From the NCBI GenBank assembly GCA_030715135.1, contig JAUYVH010000001.1:310001-374000 (forward strand): DNA of 64,000 nucleotides, written 5' to 3'. The DNA is from Keguizhuia sedimenti (lineage in GTDB: Bacteria > Pseudomonadota > Gammaproteobacteria > Burkholderiales > Burkholderiaceae_D). The translations under genes were made by a program, and so were the position numbers. Shown piece after piece: positions 25,765 through 35,914 of this stretch. How positions within the stretch are numbered: the stretch's first letter is position 1; every line of letters starts with the position of its first letter. The notes under the pieces are model-generated. The model worked only from the letters and a program-made list of their open reading frames with translations. It was not told the DNA's origin and did not search any database.

Positions 25765-27756
25765 ATGCATGTCCGACGCACGCTGATGGCAACCGCCATC
25801 ATCTCGACTTTTACGTATAGCTCCGCAGCATATGCACAGGACGCGGCCCAATCCCTTCCGGAGATCGTCGTCACCGCTACGCCGTTTGGAGCAAATGAAA
25901 ACGCGCAGATTCTGACGCCGGCAAAGGTACTCGCCGGAGAGGAACTGCGAAACAAGCTTGGCAGTTCTCTCGGCGACACACTAAGCAATGAACTGGGCGT
26001 GTCGACCTCGTCATTCGGTGCGGGCGCATCACGCCCCATCATTCGCGGCCTTGGAGGCCCTCGAATCAGGGTCATGCAAAATGGTTTGGGAGCTGCCGAC
26101 GTCTCGACCATATCGGAAGACCATGCCGTCAGCATTGCGCCGTCGACCTCCCGTCAGATTGAAATCCTGCGGGGGCCGGCAGCTTTGCTATACGGCTCAG
26201 GGGCCATCGGCGGCTTGATCAACGTGGTCAATGAGCGCATTCCTACGCGACTCGAACCAAGACCGACCGGCGAGGTGGAGCTTCGCTATGGCACAGCTGA
26301 CAAGTCCAAATCCGCATCAGTGTCGGCCGATGCCTCGATTTCAAAAATCGGCTTGCACCTGGATAGCGAAATCTCTCATGCCAGCGACTATGAAATCCCC
26401 GGATCCGCCGTCAAAGGCGATCCGCAGTCCGCATCGGGACGCCTGCCGAATTCCTTTACTCGTCAGCACGGTGCAGGCTTTGGCCTATCCTACATTGAGG
26501 ACTGGGGCCATTTCGGCGCGTCGGTCGCGTCGTTCGATCATAACTATGGCGTTCCTTCCGATGAAGGAGCGCGGATCGATTTGGACCAGAACAGGTATGA
26601 CACGGACCTCCTGGTTAAACGTCCATTTGAAGGATTCGAATCTGTACGGATCAAGTTCGGTTATACCGACTATCATCACACTGAGTATGACCTTGAGGAT
26701 GTGCCGGAAGTCAATTTCTCCAACCGCTCACTCGAGACCCGTTGGGAGCTGACCCATCAGGAACTGAACGGCTGGCGCGGCATGTTCGGCATACAAACCG
26801 AACATGGCCGGCTTGCGGCCAAAGCCGCGGATCCATCGGAACCGACTACCGTGCCAGAAACACAATCCCAGTCGCAGGCATTATTCGCAGTTGAAGAGAA
26901 AGCATTCGGCCCGCTGACACTTAACGCTGGCCTGCGCTTCGAGTCGGCCAAAAGAGAACCTGTCGCACGACGCGAGCGCTCATTCGATCTCAGTTCCTAT
27001 TCAATCGGAAGCATGTGGGATTTCCTGCCGGGATATGGCTTCGGCTCGACAATCTCCTTCGCACAGCGAGCCCCGTCCATTGAAGAACTTTACTCCAGCG
27101 GGGCGCATCATGCGACGGAAACCTTTGACGTCGGCAATCCCGATCTGGAAAAGGAAACCTCAAGAAACCTTGAGCTAAGCCTGCAAAAGACTACAGGCCT
27201 GGTACGATGGAAAGCGAATGTATTTCATAACCGGGTAAAAGATTTCATCTTCGGCCGGCTTAGCGGCAATACATTTGATGAAGAAGGAAATCCCGGGGGT
27301 GAACTGAACGAACGCCTGTTCGAGCAGGCCGATGCTGTCATCCGCGGCGCGGAAGCGGAGATCTCATACCAGCCTCGTAGCGATGGCATGTCCGCACGTG
27401 CGTTTGCCGACACCTCGCGCGGAAAGTTGAGCGGACAGGAAAGTCTGCCGCTTCAGCCCGCGACCCGCTTCGGCATTGACCTGGACTACAAGCATGGCCA
27501 ATGGCGTGCCGGCACAAGCGTGGTACATGCTAAAAGACAGGACCGCCTTGCCTTGTTCGAGACCGCTACGCCAGCCTATACGCGCGTGGACGCAAAACTG
27601 GCTTATACGCAGCGCTACGCAAACCAACGCATCACCTGGTTTGCAAGCATCAGGAATCTGCTGGACGAAGACATTCGTATTTCCACATCGCTGCTCAAAG
27701 ACCAGGCCCCGCTGGCCGGCCGTAGCCTTGTCTTAGGTGTGCGCACGGCGTTCTGA
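25765..27756 (+). CDS. TonB-dependent outer-membrane receptor, ZnuD-like (zinc uptake)
   Basis: 663 residues: signal peptide (to AAYAQ), TonB box region (LPEIVVTATPFG), and plug domain with GASRPIIRGLGGPRIRVM, ISEDHAVSIAPSTSRQIEIL and RGPAALLYGSGAIGGLINVV. A 22-strand-type beta-barrel follows, ending in the canonical terminal Phe (VLGVRTAF). The plug pattern, with Asp-His after the R-GLGG-R segment, resembles the zinc receptor ZnuD rather than siderophore receptors. His-containing patches occur in the barrel (YTDYHHTEYD, SGAHHATE). Context with a Fur/Zur-type regulator and a CobW GTPase supports zinc. A terminator follows. Confidence 0.88.
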   Translation: MHVRRTLMATAIISTFTYSSAAYAQDAAQSLPEIVVTATPFGANENAQILTPAKVLAGEELRNKLGSSLGDTLSNELGVSTSSFGAGASRPIIRGLGGPRIRVMQNGLGAADVSTISEDHAVSIAPSTSRQIEILRGPAALLYGSGAIGGLINVVNERIPTRLEPRPTGEVELRYGTADKSKSASVSADASISKIGLHLDSEISHASDYEIPGSAVKGDPQSASGRLPNSFTRQHGAGFGLSYIEDWGHFGASVASFDHNYGVPSDEGARIDLDQNRYDTDLLVKRPFEGFESVRIKFGYTDYHHTEYDLEDVPEVNFSNRSLETRWELTHQELNGWRGMFGIQTEHGRLAAKAADPSEPTTVPETQSQSQALFAVEEKAFGPLTLNAGLRFESAKREPVARRERSFDLSSYSIGSMWDFLPGYGFGSTISFAQRAPSIEELYSSGAHHATETFDVGNPDLEKETSRNLELSLQKTTGLVRWKANVFHNRVKDFIFGRLSGNTFDEEGNPGGELNERLFEQADAVIRGAEAEISYQPRSDGMSARAFADTSRGKLSGQESLPLQPATRFGIDLDYKHGQWRAGTSVVHAKRQDRLALFETATPAYTRVDAKLAYTQRYANQRITWFASIRNLLDEDIRISTSLLKDQAPLAGRSLVLGVRTAF

Positions 27757-27780
27757 TCATAGCCACAATGCAGGAGACAG

Positions 27781-27806
27781 GAGCGGCATCTCTGCCGCTC
27801 TTCTTT
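27781..27806 (+). terminator. Rho-independent terminator after the TonB receptor gene
   Basis: GAGCGGCA, loop TCTC and TGCCGCTC make a perfect 8-bp stem followed by TTCTTT, 24 bp after the stop codon. Confidence 0.75.
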
Positions 27807-28261
27807 ATGTGTACGCTATGCAATATCCGCATGCCTGGAAGCTGTCGGGCGAGCCAGGCGGTTTCCAACAGCGCTTGATCATGTGAACTTAAATGCGCCA
27901 TCGACCGGCAAAAAACGACGACTAAGCGCAACGAACGATCAGCCCATGGCCGCTCTGTCTGTTTGACGCTTCTAAAGCAACGGTGCTCTACACATGCTTA
28001 TTAAGCAACAATGCATGGCCAAATGTAACGGACGTTAGCTATATATAAACTAATGTTCAAGCTGCTTAACTGGATGCCGTTATGACGATGCAGTTTTGTC
28101 ATTTTTACCCAAAAGAATCGCAACATTGTTTGACAAACTTAACTTGAGCAGTTGTAATGCAATGCTCGGACTGAATCGCGCAGTCGCATCTTCGTTCCGA
28201 CGCTATAATTGATTTGGACGTTCATCGGGGAGAACGTTAGCGTATTATCAATAGGGGTAAC
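27807..28261. other. Non-coding gap containing the promoter of the STAS gene
   Basis: About 455 bases with no supported gene. AT-rich patches occur near 28040-28060 (TATATATAAACTAATG) and a good promoter near the right end (separate entry). Nothing else was recognised. Confidence 0.5.
28130..28158 (+). promoter_or_regulatory. Sigma-70 promoter upstream of the STAS-domain gene
   Basis: A consensus -35 (TTGACA), a 17-nt spacer and TGTAAT (5 of 6 to TATAAT), about 100 nt before the GTG start at 28262. A further TATAAT occurs at 28205 but lacks a -35. Confidence 0.55.
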
Positions 28262-29674
28262 GTGGCAATCTTCGGACTTTTCGGCAAAAAAGATAACCAG
28301 CCGGCACCGGTTGAAAAAGACACTTCTCGCGCGAAGCGCAAGGAAGGCGACGCCAAAGCCAATGCCGGTAATGCTGACCCCGAGCGGCTTAAGCAAGCGC
28401 AGCGCAATGCCGCGCGCGCAAATGCGACGGCCAGAAAAATCGATGCGATTGAATCCGAAATGTCTTCGGAATTTCGTCCATCCGTGATGGTCGCCAATCC
28501 TGACACCCTTCCCCTCACCACGCCAACAAACACTTTTCCGAACCAGAAACAATCCGTCGAAAAAAACGATTCTCCGACGACGATGACCGCCCCATCCGCG
28601 TTGCCGACCATGGCCGTCACGACGGAGTTCCTCCTTGGAGAAGAAGGAAAAACCATCTTCATCGAAGTCGGCACTTCAGAGACCGAGCAGGTTATCGAAG
28701 AAGCCTCCATTCTGTTCGCCAACGAACAGAATGCGATGGCCGAGCAATTGTTGGCCGAGGCCGTTCATGATGAGAAATTGAACAAAACCACCAAGATGGC
28801 GTGGTGGATGCTCTTCGACTTGTATCAGATCACGGGCAAGCAACAGCAATTCGAGAGCTTGTCGATAGAATATGCCAACAGGTTTGAAACCTCTCCGCCG
28901 ACCTGGATCGATTCTGCACAGTCCGAGGCCGAGACTGCGCCGGCGCAGCGCAAAGGCGCAGTGCCCGCAGTTGCATTTTCCGGCAAGCTGGATGGCAGCA
29001 TTATCAAAATGCTGGAGCGCATGCAGAAATTCGGAGAAAGCAGCAATGTGTTGCGCCTCGAATTCACCAAGATAACGGACGTCGACCCTGTCGGTTGCGG
29101 CCTGTTGCTGCGCAGCCTGCAAAAGCTTCAGAAAAGCGGACATGATCTGATTTTGGTCGGTGCCGCAGAACTGGTTGCGAAAATCCGCTCTATCCTTGAG
29201 GTCGGCAGGCGCGATGAGACGGAAGCACCCTGGCTGCTCATGCTGGAATTAATGCGCTTGCTGAACCAGGAAAAAGAATTTGAAGAAGCCAGCATCGATT
29301 ACTGCATTACCTTCGAAGTCTCGCCTCCTGCGTTCGTTGCACCTCAGAACAAGATCACTACTGCCGCTGACGAAGGCGGCGCTGTCGACGCCCTATCCGA
29401 TTCCTTTCTGATGCCGAATACGGTCGATGGAAAAACCGATCAACTGATTGCATCGATCGGAAAATTTGCCGCAAGCCATAATCAGGTTCTGCTGGATTGC
29501 AAGCGCTTGACTCGCGTCGATTTCACTGCGGCCGGTCAGTTATTAAGCAATCTGGCACCATTGTGCAGCAGCGGAAAAACGATTGAAATGCATAACGTGA
29601 ATTATCTGATTTATGCACTTTTCAATGTCATGGGACTGAAAGAGATCGCTCAGATCGTACCGCGCAAGCTCTGA
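28262..29674 (+). CDS. STAS-domain protein with two STAS-like modules
   Basis: 470 residues, GTG start. The N-terminal 120 residues are charged and low-complexity (FGLFGKKDNQPAPVEK onward), followed by a helical region (VIEEASILFANEQNAMAEQLLAEAV) that resembles a TPR-like or FimV-type segment. Two STAS-like modules then appear, around residues 240-310 (VLRLEFTKITDVDPVGCGLLL) and 390-470 (VLLDCKRLTRVDFTAAGQLLSNL). STAS proteins typically act as anti-anti-sigma or scaffold modules. No kinase or transporter partner is adjacent. Its position upstream of hslVU is the only contextual clue. Confidence 0.75.
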   Translation: MAIFGLFGKKDNQPAPVEKDTSRAKRKEGDAKANAGNADPERLKQAQRNAARANATARKIDAIESEMSSEFRPSVMVANPDTLPLTTPTNTFPNQKQSVEKNDSPTTMTAPSALPTMAVTTEFLLGEEGKTIFIEVGTSETEQVIEEASILFANEQNAMAEQLLAEAVHDEKLNKTTKMAWWMLFDLYQITGKQQQFESLSIEYANRFETSPPTWIDSAQSEAETAPAQRKGAVPAVAFSGKLDGSIIKMLERMQKFGESSNVLRLEFTKITDVDPVGCGLLLRSLQKLQKSGHDLILVGAAELVAKIRSILEVGRRDETEAPWLLMLELMRLLNQEKEFEEASIDYCITFEVSPPAFVAPQNKITTAADEGGAVDALSDSFLMPNTVDGKTDQLIASIGKFAASHNQVLLDCKRLTRVDFTAAGQLLSNLAPLCSSGKTIEMHNVNYLIYALFNVMGLKEIAQIVPRKL

Positions 29675-30076
29675 CACGCGCAAATTAATTTCTTCTTGCA
29701 ATTCCCGCTTCTGCCCTTATCTCCCTGATTTACGGACACACATTTTATTGATGGCAATGTGTGCATTCCGCCCGAAATGGGCATTACCGACAATTTGATA
29801 GAAAATACTGCAACAGACTGTCCGCTGCCCACAGAGCCTATTATTGCAAATGGCTTTATGCTGCCAAAAGCGGTTTGCGAGGGTGTTTTACGTCCAGTTC
29901 GCAAACCAGGCTTCAAGGTCGCTGATTCCGCAGAGCGTTAAGTAGACGGAATGGCCATCTGAGCGCAATGCGGATATTGTTGCAAGGCAGATTTTGAAAC
30001 GCATCGCTACGGATGAAGCATGCGCGCTTTCGTCGGCAGTCAATGTACTGCCTTGAATCATTTATTGGGATAAAGC
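29675..30076. other. Non-coding gap upstream of hslV
   Basis: About 400 bases. A 60-codon frame at 29759-29941 has no ribosome binding site or protein pattern. I searched for a heat-shock (sigma-32) promoter before hslV and found no convincing CTTGAA/CCCCAT pair at the right spacing. Nothing further is seen. Confidence 0.45.
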
Positions 30077-30613
30077 ATGGAACAATTTCACGGCACAACC
30101 ATACTTTCGGCGCGACGGGGAAATAATGTTGCGCTGGGTGGCGACGGCCAAGTTACGCTTGGGAACATCGTCATGAAGGGAAGTGCGCGCAAGGTGCGCA
30201 AACTATACCAAGGCAAAGTGCTCGTCGGATTCGCTGGCGGCACGGCCGATGCATTTACCTTGTTGGAACGCTTTGAGGCGATGCTTGAAAAACATCAGGG
30301 CAACCTGATGCGTGCCTCAGTGGAACTGGCAAAGGATTGGCGTACCGACCGCATGCTGCGGCGTCTTGAAGCAATGCTGTTGGTTGCAGACCGTGATGCC
30401 ACACTGATCATTACCGGCAACGGCGATGTGCTGGAGCCGGAAGATGGAATCGGCGCAATCGGTTCCGGCGGCGTTTACGCCCAGTCGGCGGCCAAGGCCT
30501 TGCAGGAAAATACCGAATTGTCGCCATTTGAAATTGTCAAAAAGTCTTTGACGATTGCAGGTGAGCTCTGCATTTACAGCAATTTATCCCATACGATTGA
30601 AACATTGGACTAA
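30077..30613 (+). CDS. hslV: ATP-dependent protease subunit HslV
   Basis: Peptidase ring of the HslVU (ClpYQ) protease. 178 residues starting [15 protein letters not shown]; after processing, the N-terminal Thr of TTILSARR is the nucleophile, with [28 protein letters not shown] and [19 protein letters not shown] as landmarks. It has the slightly longer N-terminal leader seen in betaproteobacteria. hslU starts 4 nt after its stop. Confidence 0.97.
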   Translation: MEQFHGTTILSARRGNNVALGGDGQVTLGNIVMKGSARKVRKLYQGKVLVGFAGGTADAFTLLERFEAMLEKHQGNLMRASVELAKDWRTDRMLRRLEAMLLVADRDATLIITGNGDVLEPEDGIGAIGSGGVYAQSAAKALQENTELSPFEIVKKSLTIAGELCIYSNLSHTIETLD

Positions 30614-30617
30614 TGCA

Positions 30618-32000
30618 ATGGCAACTGAATCCATCACGCCTCCTTCCCCGCAAAACATCATGAACATGAAGCCGCAGGAAATCGTCACCGAACTCGACAA
30701 GCATGTCGTAGGCCAGGCGCGCGCCAAACGCGCGGTCGCCATTGCATTGCGCAATCGCTGGCGCCGCCAGCAGGTTGCCGATCCCTTGCGTCACGAGATC
30801 ACACCGAAAAACATTCTCATGATCGGCCCGACCGGTGTGGGCAAGACCGAAATCGCGCGCCGCCTGGCAAGGCTTGCCGATGCGCCGTTCATCAAAATCG
30901 AAGCCACCAAGTTCACCGAAGTCGGTTATGTCGGGCGTGATGTGGATACCATCATCCGCGATCTGATCGATATCGGCATCAAGCAGACGCGCGAAGCGGA
31001 AATGCGCAAGGTGCGCGAGCGCGCCGTCGACGCAGCCGAAGACCGCGTGCTCGATATCCTGATTCCGCCTGCACGGGACTTCGGATTCAACACCCACTCC
31101 GCGTCAGACGAAGCACAGCCCGCCAGCACCGCGCGCCAGACTTTCCGCAAGCGCCTGCGCGAAGGATCACTGGACGACCGCGAGATTGAGATCGAGCTTG
31201 CCGAAGCCGCACCGCACATGGAAATCATGGCGCCGCCAGGCATGGAGGAAATGACCGAGCAAATCAAATCCATGTTTTCCGGCCTGTCCAGCGGCCGCAA
31301 AAAATCGCGCAAGGTCAAGATCAAGGAAGCGATGAAGCACCTGCTCGACGAAGAAGCCGCGAAGCTGATCAACGAAGACGAGCTCAAGCAAAAGGCGATT
31401 ACCAATGTCGAGCAAAACGGCATTGTCTTCCTCGATGAAATCGACAAGATTGCCTCGCGCTCCGAAACCGGCGGTGCGGAAGTGTCGCGTGCCGGCGTAC
31501 AGCGGGACCTGCTGCCCCTGGTGGAAGGCACGACGGTCAATACCAAATATGGCATGATCAAGACCGATCACATCCTGTTCATTGCGTCCGGCGCATTCCA
31601 TCTGGCAAAGCCTTCGGATCTGATCCCCGAATTGCAGGGCCGCTTTCCGATCCGCGTAGAACTCGACTCGCTGTCAATTGCCGATTTCGAATCGATCCTG
31701 ACCGGCACGGATGCATGCCTGACGAAGCAGTACGAGGCTCTGCTGGCAACGGAAAATATGCATATCTCATTTTCGCAAAGCGGCATCCGGCGCCTGGCGG
31801 AAATTGCATTTTCCGTGAATGAAAAGACCGAAAATATCGGTGCCCGCCGCTTGTACACGGTGATGGAAAAACTGCTGGAGGAAATCTCCTTTTCAGCGGG
31901 CGGCGATAGCGCCCAGACCATCGAGATCGATGCTGGCTATGTTGATGAGCGGCTTGGCAGCCTGGCGGTGAATGAGGATCTGTCGCGTTACATACTATAG
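30618..32000 (+). CDS. hslU: ATP-dependent protease ATPase subunit HslU
   Basis: AAA+ unfoldase that feeds HslV. 460 residues: [17 protein letters not shown], Walker [16 protein letters not shown], the pore motif [13 protein letters not shown], the I-domain (about 110-240), Walker [13 protein letters not shown], sensor [20 protein letters not shown], and the C-terminal tail SRYIL that docks into HslV. Start ATG at 30618 chosen by alignment; the frame is open into hslV. Confidence 0.97.
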   Translation: MATESITPPSPQNIMNMKPQEIVTELDKHVVGQARAKRAVAIALRNRWRRQQVADPLRHEITPKNILMIGPTGVGKTEIARRLARLADAPFIKIEATKFTEVGYVGRDVDTIIRDLIDIGIKQTREAEMRKVRERAVDAAEDRVLDILIPPARDFGFNTHSASDEAQPASTARQTFRKRLREGSLDDREIEIELAEAAPHMEIMAPPGMEEMTEQIKSMFSGLSSGRKKSRKVKIKEAMKHLLDEEAAKLINEDELKQKAITNVEQNGIVFLDEIDKIASRSETGGAEVSRAGVQRDLLPLVEGTTVNTKYGMIKTDHILFIASGAFHLAKPSDLIPELQGRFPIRVELDSLSIADFESILTGTDACLTKQYEALLATENMHISFSQSGIRRLAEIAFSVNEKTENIGARRLYTVMEKLLEEISFSAGGDSAQTIEIDAGYVDERLGSLAVNEDLSRYIL

Positions 32001-32017
32001 GTTTATACCTTCATCTT

Positions 32018-32224
32018 ATGGCCAATAAAGCGCTTGCCAAGCGGCAAAAGATGACGATCCGGGTTGAGCCCGCGCCGCGGAGTCTCAAGCCACGCAATCC
32101 GGTTGCAGTCGCTGCAAAGCAGCGCGCGGCGGGATCGCACCGAAAATCCGCATCCGCAGTGCGGCAGGCGCAAAATCTTCTTGCAAAGAAGCGGGTTTCG
32201 GATACGGGATCGGAAGACGATTAG
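32018..32224 (+). CDS. Small basic protein of unknown function
   Basis: 68 residues, Arg/Lys/Ala-rich (MANKALAKRQKMTIRVEP, then RNPVAVAAKQRAAGSHRK). It begins 17 bp after hslU on the same strand and ends before the convergent type II secretion operon. No membrane segment or motif is visible. Composition suggests nucleic-acid or ribosome contact, but that is a guess. Confidence 0.5.
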   Translation: MANKALAKRQKMTIRVEPAPRSLKPRNPVAVAAKQRAAGSHRKSASAVRQAQNLLAKKRVSDTGSEDD

Positions 32225-32291
32225 GTCGGTCTTACCCGTATCGCAGGAGTCCGCGCTTCCGATATCCCAGGTTGGTCAGGTTTGCGCCGCT

Positions 32292-33113
32292 TTACGGCCG
32301 GGGAATCCTTGGATTAACAGGTATTCCCGGAACCACAGGAGTAGCCGGCGCGCCTGGATTCGATGCCGTTCCTGCCAGCGAACCCTGGTTCGTGATAGGC
32401 GGAGAACCCATGCCACCGCTTGGTGGCGGAGGTGAAGATTGCGTTACTGCGGCCGGAGGAGCCGCCGCGGATTCATTGCCGGCACTACCTGGCGCCATTC
32501 CGGGCACTTGCTGGGTCGGAGAGCCTGCCGCATTAGTCGCTGGGTTCATTGCAGGATTCGCTGCAGCCTGCGATGCAGGCGAAGATGAATTTGGCGTTGC
32601 CGGGGAAGGCGCCGGATTATTGACCACTTTTGCCGGCATTGCCGGAGCAGGGCGCGGCGGCATTGGGGCCGTAGCCACCGGAGCGGCCCTGGCTCCCTCA
32701 ACGCCTGCCTGCAGATTGCTGTCCTCCGGCAGTTCCACGCGCTTTTCCACGCCATTGTCCGACAACACGACATAACGCCGGTTGACTTCCTTGACCTTCA
32801 CGCCAGGCATCACTTCGGCATTCACTCTCACTGCCTGCGCCGGCTTGCCGTCGGCGACCAGGATTGCAACGCTGTCCGCAGCCGTGCCCGACATGATGAC
32901 GCCCTTGAGCTGAAAATTGCTCGCTACGGCAGTGCTGCCTTTACCGCCGAACAGGCTGGCCGCAGCATCGATATTAGGCGGCGCTTGCACCGAAGGCGGC
33001 GGAGCGGCGACCGGCCGCACCGGTGGCTTGAAAAACTGCATTGCCCAGTACGCAAGCGAAGCGCACAGTGCGATGAACAATACGAAGCTTGCGACTAGCG
33101 GCCAGCGCTTCAT
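32292..33113 (-). CDS. gspC: Type II secretion system protein C (inner-membrane HR-domain protein, no PDZ)
   Basis: 273 residues. One membrane helix (VASFVLFIALCASLAYWAM), then an HR domain (AASLFGGK, ASNFQLKGVIMSGTAADSVAILVADG, VKVKEVNRRYVVLSDNGVEKRVEL) that in other systems contacts the secretin. The C-terminal about 130 residues are Pro/Ala/Ser-rich and lack a PDZ domain. GAGG before the ATG at 33113 fixes the start. It is the last gene of the operon rather than the first, as in many betaproteobacterial clusters. Confidence 0.82.
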   Translation of the reverse strand: MKRWPLVASFVLFIALCASLAYWAMQFFKPPVRPVAAPPPSVQAPPNIDAAASLFGGKGSTAVASNFQLKGVIMSGTAADSVAILVADGKPAQAVRVNAEVMPGVKVKEVNRRYVVLSDNGVEKRVELPEDSNLQAGVEGARAAPVATAPMPPRPAPAMPAKVVNNPAPSPATPNSSSPASQAAANPAMNPATNAAGSPTQQVPGMAPGSAGNESAAAPPAAVTQSSPPPPSGGMGSPPITNQGSLAGTASNPGAPATPVVPGIPVNPRIPRP

Positions 33114-33164
33114 TGTGTGCCCCTCATTGCCCGTCCTTTTCAACTGTACGCGAAGAATAATTCA

Positions 33165-34385
33165 TCAGCGCACCAACTGGTTAATCTCGATAATCGGCAT
33201 CAGCACCGCCAGCACGATCAGCAGCACCACCACACCCATAGCGAGAATCAGCGCAGGTTCCAGCAGGCCTGCGATAGTCATCGCACGGCGCTCGAGATCC
33301 TGCTCCTGCGCATTGGCCGCGCGGTCCAGCATGGCCGGCAATTCTCCGGTCACCTCGCCGGCGCGGATCATGTGAATCAGCATCGGCGGAAAATGCTTGT
33401 GCGCCGACAGCGCGCGCGCCAGGCTTACGCCTTCGCGTACGTCATTGGTCGCATCTTCCACCTGCCTGCGCATGGCGACATTGGACAAGGTATCGCGGCT
33501 GGTCTGCAGTGCACGCAGAATCGGCACGCCGGAACCTGTAGTGATCGCGAGCGTGCTGGCAAAACGCGCCGTGTTCAGGCTGCGCTCGAACTTGCCGTAG
33601 AGCGGCGCATTCAGCAGCCAGGTATGCCAGCGCAACTTGATATCTGGATTTTTCAGGGCCCGACGCCACGCCATGAAAAGGCCGATCACGATCAGTGCAA
33701 CGATCCAGCCGTAATTGCGCACAAAATCGGATATGCCCAGCATCATCACCGTCAGGAACGGCAATTGCTGCTTGGTGTTGGCAAAGACTGAAACAATCTG
33801 CGGCACGACATAGGTCAGCAGGAAAATGACGATGGCGAATGCAACGATCGTTACAATAGCGGGATAGGTGAAAGCCAGCTTCACCTTTTGCACCATCGCG
33901 TTGCGCCGCTCGATATAGTCCGCCAGGCGCGACAGCACGCGCGACAATTGGCCAATTTGCTCGCCCGAGGCTACCAGAGCACGATAAATGTCGGCGAAGT
34001 CGCGCGGATGGTGCGACAGCGCATCCGACAGGGATGCGCCGCCCATTACTTCTGAACGGATCGATGCAATCAGGTCGCGCACATAAGTGCGCTCGGCTTG
34101 TTCCAGCAGGGCGGAAAAGGCTTGCTCCAGCGGCAGACTGGCTTCGAGCAAACTTGCCAGCTGACGGGTAAACAATGCCAGTTCATTGGTCGACAGCTTG
34201 TCGCCAAAGGACACGCGCCTTGCCTTGCCGGTTTCATCGACCTGGCTCGTAATCGCGTCGACCTTGATCGGCACCAGTCCCTGCGTACGCAAGTCCGAAC
34301 GCGCGGCGCGCGGGCTATCGGCATTGACGATGCCCTTCTTGGTGACGCCGGCCAGATCGACGGCTTCATAACGGAATGCCGGCAC
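33165..34385 (-). CDS. gspF: Type II secretion system inner-membrane protein F
   Basis: 406 residues; platform protein of the secretion machine. Two repeats of the T2SF fold with ELALFTRQLASLLEASLPLEQA and RFASTLAITTGSGVPILRALQ, and three membrane helices (about 170-190, 220-240 and 375-400). The start MPAFRYEAVDLAGVTKKG is typical. It is preceded by gspE (53 bp). Confidence 0.95.
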   Translation of the reverse strand: MPAFRYEAVDLAGVTKKGIVNADSPRAARSDLRTQGLVPIKVDAITSQVDETGKARRVSFGDKLSTNELALFTRQLASLLEASLPLEQAFSALLEQAERTYVRDLIASIRSEVMGGASLSDALSHHPRDFADIYRALVASGEQIGQLSRVLSRLADYIERRNAMVQKVKLAFTYPAIVTIVAFAIVIFLLTYVVPQIVSVFANTKQQLPFLTVMMLGISDFVRNYGWIVALIVIGLFMAWRRALKNPDIKLRWHTWLLNAPLYGKFERSLNTARFASTLAITTGSGVPILRALQTSRDTLSNVAMRRQVEDATNDVREGVSLARALSAHKHFPPMLIHMIRAGEVTGELPAMLDRAANAQEQDLERRAMTIAGLLEPALILAMGVVVLLIVLAVLMPIIEINQLVR

Positions 34386-34438
34386 TTTAAGACCTTGTCC
34401 TCTCGTTCAGCGTCAACGGTTCCATGCGCTTATTCTTT

Positions 34439-35863
34439 CTATTCTTTCGCCACGCGCAATAGCTCTTCACGCGTCGTTGTGCCGCTCGCCAGCCAGCGCT
34501 CTCCGTCTTCGCGCATGGTTTGCATGCCGTCCTTCTGCGCGGTTGTCCTGATTTCCGCTTCGGATGCCTGGTTATGGATCTGAGAGCGGATTTGGTCAGT
34601 CGTCAGCAGTAATTCATAAATGCCGACGCGGCCGTGATAACCGGTGTGGCCGCACTTGTCGCATCCGACAGAATGCCAAGCCTGGCCGTCGAAACGCTTG
34701 CAGTCGTCGCACAGTTTCCGCACCAATCGCTGCGCGACCACGCCTAGCAACGAAGATGACAGCAGGAAGGGTTCGATGCCCATGTCGAGCAAACGCGTGA
34801 CCGCTGCCGCCGCGTCATTGGTATGCAGGGTTGCCAGAACCAGATGGCCGGTCAGCGATGCCTGCACCGCAATCTGCGCGGTTTCAAGGTCGCGGATCTC
34901 TCCGATCATGATCACATCCGGGTCCTGGCGGAGAATCGCGCGCAAGGCCTTCGCAAAAGTCATGTCGATACGCGCATTGACCTGGGTCTGCCCCACGCCC
35001 TGCAACTCATATTCGATCGGGTCTTCCACTGTCAGGATATTGGTCGTGGTCGAGTTGAGCATCGACAAGGCTGCATACAGGGTCGTGGTTTTGCCGGAAC
35101 CGGTCGGTCCGGTCACCAGCACGATGCCGTGCGGCTGCGCGATCAGATGATCGAACTGCTTTTGCGTCGCCTCGCTCATGCCCAGATGATTCAGATCCAG
35201 CCGGCCGGCCTCCTTGTCCAGCAAACGCAGCACGGCGCGCTCGCCGTGCCCGGTCGGCAAGGTCGAGACACGCACGTCCACCGCCCTGCCGCCGATGCGC
35301 AAAGCGATACGGCCATCCTGCGGCAAGCGCTTTTCCGCGATATCGAGCTGCGCCATGATCTTGATACGAGAAATCAGCGATGCATGGATTGCTTTTTTCG
35401 GACGCACGATGTCGCGCAAGGCGCCGTCGATGCGAAAACGCACGACCGAGACCTGCTCGAACGGTTCGATATGGATATCGGATGCGCCTTCGCGCAATGC
35501 CTGGGTCAACAGCGCATTGATCATCCGGATCACCGGCGCATCGTCGGCAGACTCGAGCAGATCTTCGACGGCCGGCATATCGAGCATCAGCTTGTTCAAG
35601 TCCAGATCGGATTCGTACTCATCCATGACTTGCGCCGCGTCGCCGGTCGAATTGGCATAGGCTTTTGCAATAGCTGAGTCCAGCGCTTCGCGCGGCATGG
35701 TTTTCAAACGCACGCGCCCGAAGCGGCGGCTCACTTCCGCCACGGCGGAAGGCGCAGTAGCGTCCGACATCCAGACTTCGATAGGGCCATTTCCTGAATC
35801 AGGACGTTGCGCCAGCACCGCGAAATCGCGGGCGAATGCATAGGGTAAAAGACGGGATTCCAT
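34439..35863 (-). CDS. gspE: Type II secretion system ATPase E
   Basis: 474-residue cytoplasmic ATPase driving pseudopilus assembly. Walker A GPTGSGKTTTLYAAL, Asp box TVEDPIEYEL, Walker B LRAILRQDPDVIMIGEIRD, His box LVLATLHTND, and the tetracysteine zinc motif CDDC/CDKC near residues 400-425. It is shorter than E. coli GspE at the N-terminus but retains a GspE-N-like region. Confidence 0.96.
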   Translation of the reverse strand: MESRLLPYAFARDFAVLAQRPDSGNGPIEVWMSDATAPSAVAEVSRRFGRVRLKTMPREALDSAIAKAYANSTGDAAQVMDEYESDLDLNKLMLDMPAVEDLLESADDAPVIRMINALLTQALREGASDIHIEPFEQVSVVRFRIDGALRDIVRPKKAIHASLISRIKIMAQLDIAEKRLPQDGRIALRIGGRAVDVRVSTLPTGHGERAVLRLLDKEAGRLDLNHLGMSEATQKQFDHLIAQPHGIVLVTGPTGSGKTTTLYAALSMLNSTTTNILTVEDPIEYELQGVGQTQVNARIDMTFAKALRAILRQDPDVIMIGEIRDLETAQIAVQASLTGHLVLATLHTNDAAAAVTRLLDMGIEPFLLSSSLLGVVAQRLVRKLCDDCKRFDGQAWHSVGCDKCGHTGYHGRVGIYELLLTTDQIRSQIHNQASEAEIRTTAQKDGMQTMREDGERWLASGTTTREELLRVAKE

Positions 35864-35914
35864 TTTATCTACTCACACTTTGTGCTGCCTTCATGCATTC
35901 CCGCCATTCGTCCG

